From positions 1 through 55,479 of the forward strand of contig CANPXP010000014.1 of the NCBI GenBank assembly GCA_947586255.1: a stretch of 55,479 nt of DNA. The letters run 5' to 3'. Position numbers and translations under genes: made by a program. Source of the DNA: an uncultured Lachnospiraceae bacterium. Lineage in GTDB: Bacteria; Bacillota; Clostridia; Lachnospirales; Lachnospiraceae. Below the pieces are notes generated by a model. It searched no databases. It saw only the letters and a list, made by a program, of their open reading frames with translations, and was not told where the DNA came from. Of this stretch, positions 42,277-52,691 are shown piece after piece. Positions within the stretch are counted from its first letter, which is position 1. The number at the start of each line of letters is the position of its first letter.

Positions 42277-45200
42277 GTGTCGTTACAGTTTTATTTCGGG
42301 GCTTCGGGCTCCGGCAAGAGTCATAAGCTGCATGAGGATATCATACGGGAGGCGGGGCAGAATCCGCAGACGGATTATCTGCTCATCGTGCCCGACCAGT
42401 TCACCATGCAGACGCAGATGGATCTGGTGCGGGAGCATCCCGGGCACATCATTATGAATATCGACGTTCTGAGCTTCGGCAGGCTGACGCACCGCATCCT
42501 CGAGGAGGTGGGGTATGCGGATGTGCCGGTTCTCGACGATACGGGCAAAAGTCTGGTACTGCGCAAGGTGGCGGGGCAGTGCCGGGACAGGCTGCAGGTC
42601 ATGGGGGCGCATCTGGGCAAGATCGGCTATATCCATGAGGTGAAGTCAGCCCTCTCGGAATTCATGCAGTACGGCATCGGCGAACAGGAGCTGGAGAAAC
42701 TGGCGGACTACGCCCGCGGGAGGGGCGCCCTGTACTGCAAGCTGCGGGATCTTGCGGTGCTGTACCGGGCATTTCAGGAGTATATCCATGAGCGGTTCAT
42801 CACCACGGAGGAGACGCTGGACCGGCTGCGGGAGGCTCTGCCGCAGTCCGCGACCATCCGGAACAGCGTGGTCGCCTTCGACGGCTTCACCGGCTTTACC
42901 CCGATACAGAACCGCGCCATTCAGGAGCTGGTCCGGCTGGCGCGGAAGGTGATCGTCACCGTCACCATAGACGACAGGGAGAACCCCTATCAGTGGGACG
43001 GGGAGCACAGGCTTTTTCATCTGAGCAAAAAGACGGTGGCGGATCTGCGGAAACTGGCCGGACAGGTTGACGCCGCGGAGGATAAGCCGGTGCGGTGCGG
43101 GGACGGAGCGGAGGGCGGTCTGCCGCGCTTTATGCGGAATCCGGAACTGGCCCATCTGGAGCGCAATCTGTTCCGCTATCCCGCCGCCGCGTACGAGGGC
43201 AGCGTCGGGAATATCCGCATCTTCGAGGCTTCCACGCCGCAGGAGGAGCTGCGGCAGACCTGCATAATGATCCGCAGGATGCTGGCGGAGAGCGGGCAGG
43301 CGGGAGAGACGCTGTATTACCGCGATATCGCGGTGGTGACGGGAGACATGGAGACATACGGGAGCGCCGCGGAGGAGATGTTCGCCAGATTCGGCATCCC
43401 GATCTATCTGGACCGCACGCGGGGGATACTCCGCAATCCTTTTGCGGAATATATCCGCAGCGCCCTGCAGATTGTGCTGCAGGATTTCAGCTTCGAGTCG
43501 GTATTCCACTATCTGCGCACGGGACTTACGGGCTTTACGGCTGAGGAGACGGACAGGCTGGAGAACTATGTCCGCCGCTTCGGCATCCGCGGGCGGAAAC
43601 GGTGGAACGAGCTCTTCGTCTATAAGGAGGAAGACCGGGAAGGCGAGGAGGCGGCCCTGCGCCGCCTGGAGCAGTGCAACGACATGAGAGAGCGGCTGAC
43701 CGAACAGCTTGCGCCGCTGTTTGCGCCCGCCCGCACCGCGGGGGACAGGGTGCGCGCTCTCTATGAATTTCTGGCGCGCAATGAGCTGCAGCAGAAGCTG
43801 GCTGGTTTCGAGAAGCGGTTCGAGGCGGAGGGAGATATGGCGCGCGCCAGGGAGTACGGGCAGGTCTACGCGCTGGTGATCGATCTGCTGGACCAGATCT
43901 ACGGGCTGCTCGCGGAGGAGGAGATGCCCCTGCGGGAGTTCGCGGATATCATGGATTCCGGGCTTGCGGAGATCAGCGTCGGCACGATTCCGCAGAATGT
44001 GGACCGCGTGCTGGTGGGCGATATCGAGAGAACCCGCCTCACGCAGGTCAAGGCGCTCTTTCTCTTGGGCGTCAACGACGGCAATATCCCGAAGGACGGC
44101 GGCGGGGGAGGCATCATCTCGGACATTGACCGGGAATTTCTGCGGGAGTCCGAACTGGAACTGGCGCCGTCGCCCAGGCAGCAGATGTACATCCAGAGGC
44201 TGTACCTGTATTTGAATATGACCAAGCCCTCGGAAAAACTCTGCCTGTCCTACGCCAAGGTGGGAAGCGACGGCAGGAGCCTGCGCCCTGCCTATCTGAT
44301 CGGACTGGTGCGGGAGCTTTTCCCGGCGCTTGCGGTGGAGAGACCGGAGAGCGATCCCGTGGAGGCGCAGCTTGTGTGCGGGACGGACGGCGTCGGCATG
44401 ATGGCCGATCTGCTGCGGGATTACGCGGGCGGGCGGCTGCAGGGCGGGCCGGAGCGGCAGCTGTACACCTTTTATCACAGCTATCACAGCCGTCCGGAAT
44501 ATCAGGATACGGTGGACAGGCTGATCGAGACGGCGTTCTATCGCTACACGGATACGCCGCTGTCCCGGCTGGTGACGCGCGCCCTCTATGGCACAGTGCT
44601 GCAGAACAGCGTCAGCCGTCTGGAGCGGTACGCGGCCTGCGCTTACAGTCATTTCCTGCAGTACGGGCTGGCGCTGCGGGAGCGCGGGGAGTACAGCTTC
44701 GAGGACGTGGACATGGGTAACGTGTTCCACGGCGTGCTGGAGCTGTTCGCACAGAAGCTGCAGGAGAACGGCTATACCTGGTTTGACTTCCCCGAGGAGG
44801 AGGGGAAGCGCCTGGTCGCGGAGGCGGTGGAAGCCTACGCGGCGACCTACGGCGGAACGATCCTCTACAGCACCGCCAGGAACCGCGGCCTGCTGCGCAG
44901 GATGACGGCGATTCTGAACCGAACGGTCCAGACCCTGCAGACGCAGCTTAAGAAGGGGGCTTTCGCGCCGGAGCGCTTCGAGATGTCCTTCTCCGTGCTG
45001 GAGGATCTCGACGCTCTCAACATCGCCCTGAACGAGCAGGACAGGATGCGCCTGCGCGGCCGCATCGACCGCGTGGACACCTGCGAGACGTCCGACACGG
45101 TCTATGTGAAGGTCATCGATTATAAGTCGGGGAACCGGCGCTTCGATCTGGCGGCGCTCTACTACGGGCTGCAGCTGCAGCTGGTGGTCTACATGAACGC

Positions 45201-45726
45201 GGCGGTGGAGATGGAGGAGCGCAGACACCCGGGCAAAAAAGTCGTTCCGGCGGCCATGCTCTACTACCATATCGATAACCCCATGGTGGAGGAGGGCGAG
45301 GCCATGACGCCCGAGCAGATCAATGCGAAGCTGCTGCAGGAACTTAAGATGACCGGAATGGTCAACCAAAATGACGAAGCTGTCAGACTGCTGGATTCCG
45401 AATTCACCGACAAGTCTGATATTCTGCCGCTGGAGCGGAAGAAGGACGGAAGCTTCTCCGCTTATTCCAGTGTCATAAACGAGGAGGACATGCGGACAGT
45501 ATCGAATTATGTAAATCATAAGATCCGGCAGATCGGCACGGAGATTTTGGACGGAACCATTTCGGTCAATCCCTATGAGCAGGGCAGCAGCCAGGCGTGC
45601 GCGTATTGCGCTTACAGGAGCGTGTGCGGCTACGACGGGCGGATCGCGGGCTATGAGACGCGCAGACTGCCGAAGCTGAGCGCAGACGACGCGCTGTCAC
45701 GGATGCGGGAGGAGCTTGGGACATGA
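42277..45726 (+). CDS. addB: Helicase-nuclease subunit AddB
   Basis: This 1149-residue subunit belongs to the AddAB (RexBA) complex, which resects double-strand breaks for recombination. The N-terminus has a Walker A (YFGASGSGKS). The C-terminal nuclease domain carries VKVIDYKSG with its metal ligands. Cysteines for an iron-sulfur cluster appear in YAACAYSH (near 788) and CAYCAYRSVCGYD near the end, as in AddB proteins. Translation begins at GTG 42277 after GGAGGG; no better ATG lies at the domain start. The stop overlaps the addA start by four bases. Confidence 0.95.
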   Translation: MSLQFYFGASGSGKSHKLHEDIIREAGQNPQTDYLLIVPDQFTMQTQMDLVREHPGHIIMNIDVLSFGRLTHRILEEVGYADVPVLDDTGKSLVLRKVAGQCRDRLQVMGAHLGKIGYIHEVKSALSEFMQYGIGEQELEKLADYARGRGALYCKLRDLAVLYRAFQEYIHERFITTEETLDRLREALPQSATIRNSVVAFDGFTGFTPIQNRAIQELVRLARKVIVTVTIDDRENPYQWDGEHRLFHLSKKTVADLRKLAGQVDAAEDKPVRCGDGAEGGLPRFMRNPELAHLERNLFRYPAAAYEGSVGNIRIFEASTPQEELRQTCIMIRRMLAESGQAGETLYYRDIAVVTGDMETYGSAAEEMFARFGIPIYLDRTRGILRNPFAEYIRSALQIVLQDFSFESVFHYLRTGLTGFTAEETDRLENYVRRFGIRGRKRWNELFVYKEEDREGEEAALRRLEQCNDMRERLTEQLAPLFAPARTAGDRVRALYEFLARNELQQKLAGFEKRFEAEGDMARAREYGQVYALVIDLLDQIYGLLAEEEMPLREFADIMDSGLAEISVGTIPQNVDRVLVGDIERTRLTQVKALFLLGVNDGNIPKDGGGGGIISDIDREFLRESELELAPSPRQQMYIQRLYLYLNMTKPSEKLCLSYAKVGSDGRSLRPAYLIGLVRELFPALAVERPESDPVEAQLVCGTDGVGMMADLLRDYAGGRLQGGPERQLYTFYHSYHSRPEYQDTVDRLIETAFYRYTDTPLSRLVTRALYGTVLQNSVSRLERYAACAYSHFLQYGLALRERGEYSFEDVDMGNVFHGVLELFAQKLQENGYTWFDFPEEEGKRLVAEAVEAYAATYGGTILYSTARNRGLLRRMTAILNRTVQTLQTQLKKGAFAPERFEMSFSVLEDLDALNIALNEQDRMRLRGRIDRVDTCETSDTVYVKVIDYKSGNRRFDLAALYYGLQLQLVVYMNAAVEMEERRHPGKKVVPAAMLYYHIDNPMVEEGEAMTPEQINAKLLQELKMTGMVNQNDEAVRLLDSEFTDKSDILPLERKKDGSFSAYSSVINEEDMRTVSNYVNHKIRQIGTEILDGTISVNPYEQGSSQACAYCAYRSVCGYDGRIAGYETRRLPKLSADDALSRMREELGT

Positions 45727-48700
45727 GTATTTCTTTTACGGAACAACAACAGTATATCATTGATGCCAGAGGGCGCAATCTGCTGGTGTCCGCGGCGGCG
45801 GGCTCCGGCAAGACCGCTGTGCTGGTGGAGCGCATCGTGAAGATGGTGAGCGACAGGGAGCGGCCCGTGGACATCGACAGGCTTCTGGTCGTGACCTTCA
45901 CGAACGCGGCGGCCGCGCAGATGCGGGAGCGAATCGGCGCCGCACTGGGACGCAGGCTGGCCGATGATCCGGAGAACGAGCATCTGCAGAGGCAGATGAC
46001 GCTGCTTCACAACGCCAGGATCACGACCATCGACAGCTTCTGTCTCGATGTGCTCCGCAACCAGTTCCACACCATTGGGCTGGATCCCGGCTTCCGGATT
46101 CTCGAGGAGGGCGAGGATAAGCTGTTGCGGCAGGAGGCGCTCGCGGCCGTGCTGGAGGAAGGCTACGACGCGGGAGAACCGGCGTTTCTGCACTGTATGG
46201 AATATTTCAGCACCGGCAGCAGGGATACGGCGGTGGAAGGACTGGTTCTGAAACTCTATGACTTCGCCATGAGCACGCCTTTTCCGGAACAGTGGCTCGC
46301 GGAGCGGAAGAACGATTACCGCGTGCCGGCATCCGCGCTGGAACCGAGGGCGGACAGCGCCGCCTTCGACGCGCTGCCCTGGGTCGCGGATCTGCTGCGC
46401 CGGACAGGACTTGTGCTGGAAGGGTGCGAGCGGAAACTGACAGGGGCCCTGCGCATGTGCGAGGAGGCCGACGGCCCGTACATGTACGCGGAACTGCTGG
46501 AGCGGGAGCGGGACATGGTGCGGCAGGTGCGCGGCAGGTGCGGCGAGGGGTATGACGCCCTGTACGCGGCTCTTGAGACGCTGCGCTTCGACAGGCTCCC
46601 CTCGAAGAAGGACGACACGGTATCAACGTTCAAGAGGGAGGCGGCCAAGGAGATCCGCACGGAGGTGAAGGAGCGGATTGCCGATGTGCGCAAAAGGTTT
46701 TTCTCAAGGGGCAGAGAGCAGACGCTTCGGCGAATGGGGACCTGCGGGGAGGCTGTGAGCGCGCTGATTGACGTGACGCTGGCCTTCAAGCGCGCCTTCG
46801 ACGAGCGGAAGCGGGATAAGAATGTCATGGACTTCGACGATATCGAGCATTTTGCCCTGGCTGTTCTGGTGAGGACGGGAGAGGGCGGCAAGCCGGAGCC
46901 GACGCCGACGGCCCTCGAGTACCGCAGCTATTTCCACGAGATTCTGATCGACGAGTACCAGGACAGCAATCTCGTGCAGGAATACATTCTCTCCAGCGTC
47001 TCCGGCGAGGCGGAGGGACGCTACAACCGCTTTATGGTGGGCGACGTCAAACAGAGTATCTACAAATTCCGTCTGGCGCGGCCTGAACTTTTCCTGGAAA
47101 AATACGAGGCCTACGGGCGAAACGCGGGGCAGGAAGGCGGGACTGGGCGGCTCCGCGCGGAGAAGGTCGATCTGCACCAGAACTTTCGCAGCCGCTCGGA
47201 GGTGCTTGACAGCGTCAACACGGTGTTCGCCAGACTGATGGGGCGTGAGGTGGGCGGCATCGTGTACGACGATTTGGCGGCCCTGCATCCGGGAGCGTCC
47301 TATCCGGCGCAGGAGGACGGCGCATGCGATACGGAGCTACTGCTCTTCAGGACAGATGAGAAGCCGGACGAACTTTCCGTCAAGGAGCAGGAGGCGTACG
47401 GCGTGGCGGCGAAACTCAAGGAGCTGATGCGGGATTTTCGGGTGACGGACGCGGACAGCGGAGAGCTCAGGCCGCTTGCCTGGCGGGATGTCGTCATTCT
47501 CCTGCGCACGGTCTCCGGCTGGGACGATGTGTTTAAAAGAGTGTTGGAGGAGGAAGGCATTCCGGTGCACGTGACGTCTCGCACCGGGTATTTCGCGGCG
47601 TCTGAGGTGCAGGAGCTGCTGCATTTCCTGCGCGTGTTGGACAATCCCCTGCAGGACATTCCGCTCTACGGCGTGCTGCACGCTTATCTGGGCGGCTTTG
47701 CGGAGGAGGAGATCGCCCTGATGCGGGCGGCATACCCGAAGAAGCAGTATCTGTACGACGCCATGAAGGCGTGCGCGGCAGGGAGCGGAGACGATACAGC
47801 GGATGAGGCGGGGCAGGCGGCCCCGGTGGCGGCGGCGCTTCGGGACAAGATCAATGCGTTCCTGGAGCGGCTCGACCGCTATCGCGGACTGGCTTCCTAT
47901 CTCTCCGTACAGGAGCTTCTGCAGACGATCCTGCGGGAGACGGACTATCTGCACTATGTGGCGGTGAAACCGGAGGGAAACAAGCGCCGCGCCAACGTGC
48001 AGATGCTGCTCGTCAAGGCGGCGGATTACGAGCGCACGAGCTACTTTGGCCTGTATCATTTCCTGCGCTACATGGAACAGTTGGAGAAGTACGAGGTGGA
48101 TTACGGAGAGGCGGGTCTGCTGGATGAGAATGCCGATGTGGTGCGCATCATGAGCATTCATAAGAGCAAAGGACTGGAGTTCCCGGTCTGCATCGTCTCC
48201 GGGACGGCCAAGGGGTTCCAGATGAAGGACGCGAACGCCTCTCTGGTGCTGGATATTGACGATGGTATCGGCGTGGATTACGTGGATCCCGAGCGGCGTG
48301 TGCGCGGCGGCGACCTGCGAAAGAGCGTGATTGCGGAGAAGCTGCGGGCGGACAATCTGGCGGAGGAGCTGCGCATCCTGTATGTGGCGATGACGCGGGC
48401 GCAGGAGAAGCTGATTCTGACCGGTACGCTGAAGGCGCCGGAGAAGACGGCGGCCGGACTGCTCGCTCAGCGCGGGCGCGGCGATACGGCGCTTGACTAC
48501 GACACGCTGCTTTCGGCGGGAAGCAGCCTGGACCTGCTCCTTGCCGCGCTGGCGGAAAATCACTGCATGGACGGCCTCTACCGTGAGTGCGGTCTGGAAC
48601 CGGACACCGGCAGCCCGCGCTACGGGCTCGACAGCCATGTGCGCGTGACGCTGTCCGGCTGGGAGAGCGTGGAGGAGGACAGACTGCAGGAGGCGCTGCG

Positions 48701-49496
48701 CATGGAGGAGGCGAGGAGACGGCTGCTTCTCTCGGATGCCGTCAGGGATACGGACAGCGAACTTATGACAGAGATGTCGGAAAGATTCGCCTACCGGTAT
48801 CCGCATGAAAATCTTCGGAATCTCTACGCCAAGACGACAGTGTCAGAACTGAAGAAGGCCGGAATGCAGGAGGAAACGGACTTTTCCTTCAAGCTGTACG
48901 AGGAGGAGACGGTGGTTCCCTATCTGCCCGCTTTTCTGGAAAAAGACGAGAGTGTCAGCGGCTCCATGCGGGGCAGCGCTTTCCACAAGGTGATGGAACT
49001 GTTCGATTTCACTGTATTGACTGATAAAGTTAAAGGAAATCCGACGGCGGCGGAGAAGCTGCTGCGGGAACAGATGGAGAATATGCTCTATGAGGGCAGA
49101 CTGTCGAGGGAGTACTACGAGATTGTCTCGCTTCCTAAGATCGCGGCTTTTCTGGCGGGCGACGTCGCCGCGAGAATGGGAGACGCCGCGAGGCGGGGCA
49201 GACTGTACAGGGAGCAGCCCTTCGTGCTGGGGCTTCCCGCGAGCCGCCTGAACGCGGAGTTTCCGCAGGAGGAGACGGTGCTGATCCAGGGAATCATCGA
49301 CGTTTTCTTCGAGGAGGAGGGCGGATATGTTCTGCTGGACTATAAGACAGACGCGGTGAAGACGGCGCAGGAACTTGTGAAGCGCTACCACACGCAGCTC
49401 GATTACTACGCGGAGGCGCTGGAGAGGGCGTTTGGCTGCAAACAGCCGGAGAAGCTTCTGTATTCCTTTAAACTGGGGGAAGAGATCAGGTTGTAG
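45723..49496 (+). CDS. addA: Helicase-nuclease subunit AddA
   Basis: The 1257-residue partner of AddB is a UvrD-type 3'-5' helicase with a C-terminal RecB-like nuclease. Visible motifs are SAAAGSGKTAVLVERI (Walker A), VTFTNAAAAQMRERI (Ia), DEYQDSN (Walker B), VGDVKQSIYKFRLARP, NFRS, MSIHKSKGLEFP and YVAMTRAQEKL, then the nuclease motif VLLDYKTD near 1204. The complex recognises Chi-like sites. The full length fits the family. The 3' end overlaps the convergent regulator gene by 11 bases. Confidence 0.96.
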   Translation: MSISFTEQQQYIIDARGRNLLVSAAAGSGKTAVLVERIVKMVSDRERPVDIDRLLVVTFTNAAAAQMRERIGAALGRRLADDPENEHLQRQMTLLHNARITTIDSFCLDVLRNQFHTIGLDPGFRILEEGEDKLLRQEALAAVLEEGYDAGEPAFLHCMEYFSTGSRDTAVEGLVLKLYDFAMSTPFPEQWLAERKNDYRVPASALEPRADSAAFDALPWVADLLRRTGLVLEGCERKLTGALRMCEEADGPYMYAELLERERDMVRQVRGRCGEGYDALYAALETLRFDRLPSKKDDTVSTFKREAAKEIRTEVKERIADVRKRFFSRGREQTLRRMGTCGEAVSALIDVTLAFKRAFDERKRDKNVMDFDDIEHFALAVLVRTGEGGKPEPTPTALEYRSYFHEILIDEYQDSNLVQEYILSSVSGEAEGRYNRFMVGDVKQSIYKFRLARPELFLEKYEAYGRNAGQEGGTGRLRAEKVDLHQNFRSRSEVLDSVNTVFARLMGREVGGIVYDDLAALHPGASYPAQEDGACDTELLLFRTDEKPDELSVKEQEAYGVAAKLKELMRDFRVTDADSGELRPLAWRDVVILLRTVSGWDDVFKRVLEEEGIPVHVTSRTGYFAASEVQELLHFLRVLDNPLQDIPLYGVLHAYLGGFAEEEIALMRAAYPKKQYLYDAMKACAAGSGDDTADEAGQAAPVAAALRDKINAFLERLDRYRGLASYLSVQELLQTILRETDYLHYVAVKPEGNKRRANVQMLLVKAADYERTSYFGLYHFLRYMEQLEKYEVDYGEAGLLDENADVVRIMSIHKSKGLEFPVCIVSGTAKGFQMKDANASLVLDIDDGIGVDYVDPERRVRGGDLRKSVIAEKLRADNLAEELRILYVAMTRAQEKLILTGTLKAPEKTAAGLLAQRGRGDTALDYDTLLSAGSSLDLLLAALAENHCMDGLYRECGLEPDTGSPRYGLDSHVRVTLSGWESVEEDRLQEALRMEEARRRLLLSDAVRDTDSELMTEMSERFAYRYPHENLRNLYAKTTVSELKKAGMQEETDFSFKLYEEETVVPYLPAFLEKDESVSGSMRGSAFHKVMELFDFTVLTDKVKGNPTAAEKLLREQMENMLYEGRLSREYYEIVSLPKIAAFLAGDVAARMGDAARRGRLYREQPFVLGLPASRLNAEFPQEETVLIQGIIDVFFEEEGGYVLLDYKTDAVKTAQELVKRYHTQLDYYAEALERAFGCKQPEKLLYSFKLGEEIRL

Positions 49497-49968
49497 CTCT
49501 GTTCTGGCGCTTTACTTTCATAAAGGTGAGGATGTCGTTCTGATCCCTTGCGTCCAGACAGGAGTAATAATATAGAAGAAGTTTTTCGTGACGGTCAAGA
49601 TTCTTGAATTTTCTACTATTTTCGGGGGCATTGATGTATTCCAGAAAGGCATCCAGTTCATCAGTCATGTCAACACCATCGCTGTGGGAATTGGTATCAG
49701 GCGTAAAATCGTCGCTGATATTGTAGGTTACTGCCAGAGCGAGGAAATTTTCTACAGGAATGCCATACAGTCTGGCAAGGTTATACAGGGAATTGACAGG
49801 GGGATTGATCCGCCCTGTTTCATAGTGGGAATAGGTCTGTCTGGTGATATTCAAGTGAGAAGCTACGAATTCCTGGGAATAATTGCAGGATTTTCGCAGC
49901 TTTTTTAAATATTGTTCCAAAGTCATTTCATTCATTTCTGCACGCAATCCGCCGTCGGCCGTTTGCAT
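49486..49968 (-). CDS. XRE-family helix-turn-helix regulator
   Basis: The protein has about 160 residues, with an HTH_3 domain (LEQYLKKLRKSCNYSQEFVASHLNITRQTYSHYETGRINP...LYNLARLYGIPVENFL) and a ~90-residue acidic/polar C-terminal part ending ARDQNDILTFMKVK. The start is uncertain: the ATG at 49968 has GGGGAG very close upstream, and the ATG at 49935 would still keep the whole HTH. Its own promoter region contains inverted repeats. It may control the secreted-protein gene that diverges from it at 50198. Confidence 0.85.
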   Translation of the reverse strand: MQTADGGLRAEMNEMTLEQYLKKLRKSCNYSQEFVASHLNITRQTYSHYETGRINPPVNSLYNLARLYGIPVENFLALAVTYNISDDFTPDTNSHSDGVDMTDELDAFLEYINAPENSRKFKNLDRHEKLLLYYYSCLDARDQNDILTFMKVKRQNRATT

Positions 49969-50197
49969 ATCTCCCCATTTCTTATTGTATCGCAAAAAAT
50001 ACTTGAAAATATATTGGCAATAGCATATAATCATTATGACGCTATTATAAATAGCATCTTACATTGTTTGGGAGATGTGATACAGGCGTTTTAAACCTAT
50101 AGAATGGCAGTTTGTTTGGGGGGGGGAGTATTGAAGAATATTCTTCCGCCCCCGAACTGCAAATATATCTACTATATTTATAAGGAGGAGAGAAGAA
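49969..50197. promoter_or_regulatory. Divergent intergenic region with palindromes and a G9 tract
   Basis: TATTGGCAATA (50012-50022) and GCTATTATAAATAGC (50041-50055) are inverted repeats near the XRE regulator's promoter and are candidate operators. In the leader of the plus-strand gene, a run of nine Gs (50118-50126) is followed by the perfect palindrome GAAGAATATTCTTC (50133-50146) and CGCCCCC, so G- and C-tracts can close one long hairpin. There is no coding potential. Confidence 0.6.
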
Positions 50198-50848
50198 ATG
50201 AAAGCAAGTATCATCAAGAAGACGCTGATGGCTGCGCTGACGGCTTCCCTGGTAATGGCGCCTGTGATGGGTGTATTCGCTACCGAGAAAATCGCGCCTG
50301 CGCCAACGCAGGCTGAGGAAGCGATCTCGGAAGCTACCAACAATGCAGTCACAACCGTTGCGGAAGTTCCGGCAAGCAGCTCCGTAGCGGGCGTTAAGAG
50401 CACTGTTTCAGGCGTGTATCTGGCACGCGAGGTGACAGGCACGGCAGTGTCGACTCCCACGACGACGATCGCGGCGGGCTACGGCCTTGCAAAAGGCGAG
50501 AAGGCGGTTGCCAAGTTCTCTGACATGGATCCCAAGAAGAGCTATCTGGCCAAGCAGAGCATGGACGCTGTAGCGGCTTCCCAGAACGCTGTTGTGGGCC
50601 CGATGCTGAACATTGAGTTCGGCAAAATGTCCGGCGGCAAGTACAGCCTGCTGCCCACGGACGGCGCTGACATCAGAATCTCCGTAGGGCTTCCCAAGAG
50701 CTTTGCGCAGAACGACAAGACATTTGCGGTAATCCGTGTACGCGCGGGCGGCGTGGTAACGATCCTGGAAGATGTGGATAACAATCCGAACACAGTTACC
50801 TTCGATACCACCGGCGGTGCGGGCGCATATGCACTGATCAAGTACTAA
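50198..50848 (+). CDS. Secreted protein of unknown function, 216 residues
   Basis: A clear signal peptide (KKTLMAALTASLVMAPVMGVFA, cleavage expected near residue 28) leads to a Ser/Thr/Ala-rich linker and a compact C-terminal domain with SYLAKQSMDAVAASQNAVVGP, a Gly-rich beta region and VVTILEDVDNNPNTVTFDTTG. No sortase signal, anchor or catalytic motif is seen. TAAGGAGGAG precedes the ATG. The leader carries the G9 tract and hairpin described for the upstream region. I do not recognise the family; a small extracellular beta domain is the most I would say. Confidence 0.8.
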   Translation: MKASIIKKTLMAALTASLVMAPVMGVFATEKIAPAPTQAEEAISEATNNAVTTVAEVPASSSVAGVKSTVSGVYLAREVTGTAVSTPTTTIAAGYGLAKGEKAVAKFSDMDPKKSYLAKQSMDAVAASQNAVVGPMLNIEFGKMSGGKYSLLPTDGADIRISVGLPKSFAQNDKTFAVIRVRAGGVVTILEDVDNNPNTVTFDTTGGAGAYALIKY

Positions 50849-50940
50849 GGTAATGGCACTGGCTGTTTCCGAATATGCCGTGGCCCGTATTGCGGGCCGC
50901 GGATTGGAAACGGTATCACTGCCGGAAAGCGGATCGGACT

Positions 50941-52653
50941 ATGAAAATCAGGGTGAATCCCTACGCGGTTGGAGTGGTGTTACTTATTTTCTGTATTTTC
51001 CAGTACAGTATACAGAAAATCTGCGGTTTTAGTCTGTATCCGGATGAATTCGGTTACTGGGCCAGCGCCGCGCGGATGGCGGGCTATGACTGGTCGGAAG
51101 TGGCTTCGCTCGGTTCCTATTATTCTTTTGGCTACAGTCTGATTCTGTTTCCGCTCCTGAAGTTGTTCGGCGGGGGCACCGTGGCATACCGGGCAGCCAT
51201 AGCCGTCAATATGATTCTGATGTGCGGGAGCGTATTTTTGATCAGAAGAATCATAGAAAAAATCTTCCCGGATATCGGACCGGAGACCGGAATTCTGATT
51301 GGAGGAATGGCAGCGCTGTATCCTACATGGATCTTCTATATGCAGACGACCATGACGGAAGCCCTCCTTTTTTTTATGTTTATTTTGGACGTGTACCTGT
51401 TCGCGGACTTTATGGAGAGGCAGCGAGCCGGTACGGCTGCGGCCCTTGCTCTTTCGCTGGCTTATGGTTACTGCGTGCACATGCGCACGGTCGGTACGGT
51501 CGCGGCCTGCGTGCTGGCGCTGCTTCTCTGGACGGCCTTCGGCAGAGGAAAGAAACGGGGCGTCATGCTCGGCTGCGGCGCGCTGCTTGGCATGGGCTTG
51601 CTGGCGCTGTGCCTGAAGGAGCGGACAGTTGCGGAAATCTATGCGCAGGCGGGGGAAGAACTGCTGGCCGTAAACGATTACGGCGGACAGATCTCCAAGC
51701 TGTCACGGATCTGCACCGTCCCGGGAATGCTGCGGCTTCTCGGTGCGATGGCGGGCAAGCTGTATTATCTCGGCCTGGCGAGTTTCGGCACGTTTTACTG
51801 GGCACTCGGCTGGTGCGCGCGGGAATGTATTCTTTTGGCCGGAAATGTAAGACGGAAACAGGCGGTTAAACCGGCGCAGTGGACGGCTCTTTTCCTGCTT
51901 CTGTCGGCGGCGGGACAGATTGCTGTCAGCAGTGTTTTCCTGTATCGAGGCAGCATGATCGACAACCTGATCTACGGGAGATACAATGAACTGCTTGTGC
52001 CGGTGATGATGGCGATCGGCGTTGTCGCAATGTCCCGCAGCCCGCATCCGGTTCGCCGGACCGCGCTGACAGCTGTGGCGCTGGGCGTCGGAACGCTCGT
52101 GCTGCTTTGGGTGATCGACAAAACGGGCATGAGCGGTCTGAGAGGCTATCACATCGCCGGAATCAGCTATCTTCTGCCGGACGAAAATGTGAACGTCACC
52201 GCCTTTTTCGGCGGCACATGGCTTCTGGGCTGCGCCGCGATGTTTCTGGTGTGTGCCCTCGTATGTCTGGGAAGAAGACGGGAGAGCGCGTGGTGGCTGC
52301 TGACGGGCGTCCTGGCCTTGGAGATCATTGCAGGCTTGCAGATCAGCGGCCGTTACAGCTATTCGTCCAATGCTTTTTATTTTCAGAACCGTATGCTCGT
52401 CGAGCGGCTGCAGGAAAGCGCGGCGGACGGTCTGGAGATCCGGTATCTGGACGAGGGAGAACTGCCCGCGGTGGGTTACCTGCAGATGCAGCTTGCGGAG
52501 CAGAAGATCCGTGTGGTGAAGCCGGAAGAAGCGGCGGCGGACTCGTCGCATGGCGTGCTGGTCACATACGGGGAGACGACACAGGATGAACTGCTGTCGG
52601 AACGATATGAGAAAAAAATGACGGCGGCGCCGTTCTGTCTGTATTACCACTGA
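50941..52653 (+). CDS. GT-C fold membrane glycosyltransferase (PMT/ArnT-like)
   Basis: This 570-residue protein has about eleven membrane helices. After the first helix, the external loop reads YPDEFGYWASAARM, matching the acidic DE motif that GT-C enzymes use to bind a lipid-phosphate sugar. Later parts are hydrophobic, with a soluble C-terminal tail of ~80 residues. Such enzymes move a sugar from a polyprenyl-phosphate donor to a glycan or protein outside the cell. The next gene encodes a GT2 enzyme of the kind that makes such donors. I chose the ATG at 50941; upstream in-frame codons lack membrane or family features. Confidence 0.82.
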   Translation: MKIRVNPYAVGVVLLIFCIFQYSIQKICGFSLYPDEFGYWASAARMAGYDWSEVASLGSYYSFGYSLILFPLLKLFGGGTVAYRAAIAVNMILMCGSVFLIRRIIEKIFPDIGPETGILIGGMAALYPTWIFYMQTTMTEALLFFMFILDVYLFADFMERQRAGTAAALALSLAYGYCVHMRTVGTVAACVLALLLWTAFGRGKKRGVMLGCGALLGMGLLALCLKERTVAEIYAQAGEELLAVNDYGGQISKLSRICTVPGMLRLLGAMAGKLYYLGLASFGTFYWALGWCARECILLAGNVRRKQAVKPAQWTALFLLLSAAGQIAVSSVFLYRGSMIDNLIYGRYNELLVPVMMAIGVVAMSRSPHPVRRTALTAVALGVGTLVLLWVIDKTGMSGLRGYHIAGISYLLPDENVNVTAFFGGTWLLGCAAMFLVCALVCLGRRRESAWWLLTGVLALEIIAGLQISGRYSYSSNAFYFQNRMLVERLQESAADGLEIRYLDEGELPAVGYLQMQLAEQKIRVVKPEEAAADSSHGVLVTYGETTQDELLSERYEKKMTAAPFCLYYH

Positions 52654-52691
52654 AAATGTCGTTTCCGGGCGGCAGACAGGAAGACTTCGGC

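Noticed and set aside
42646-45519. Very long open frame (957 codons) antisense to addB
   Set aside because: It mirrors codon bias of a GC-rich gene, has no ribosome binding site or recognisable domain, and addB on the other strand has clear motifs throughout.
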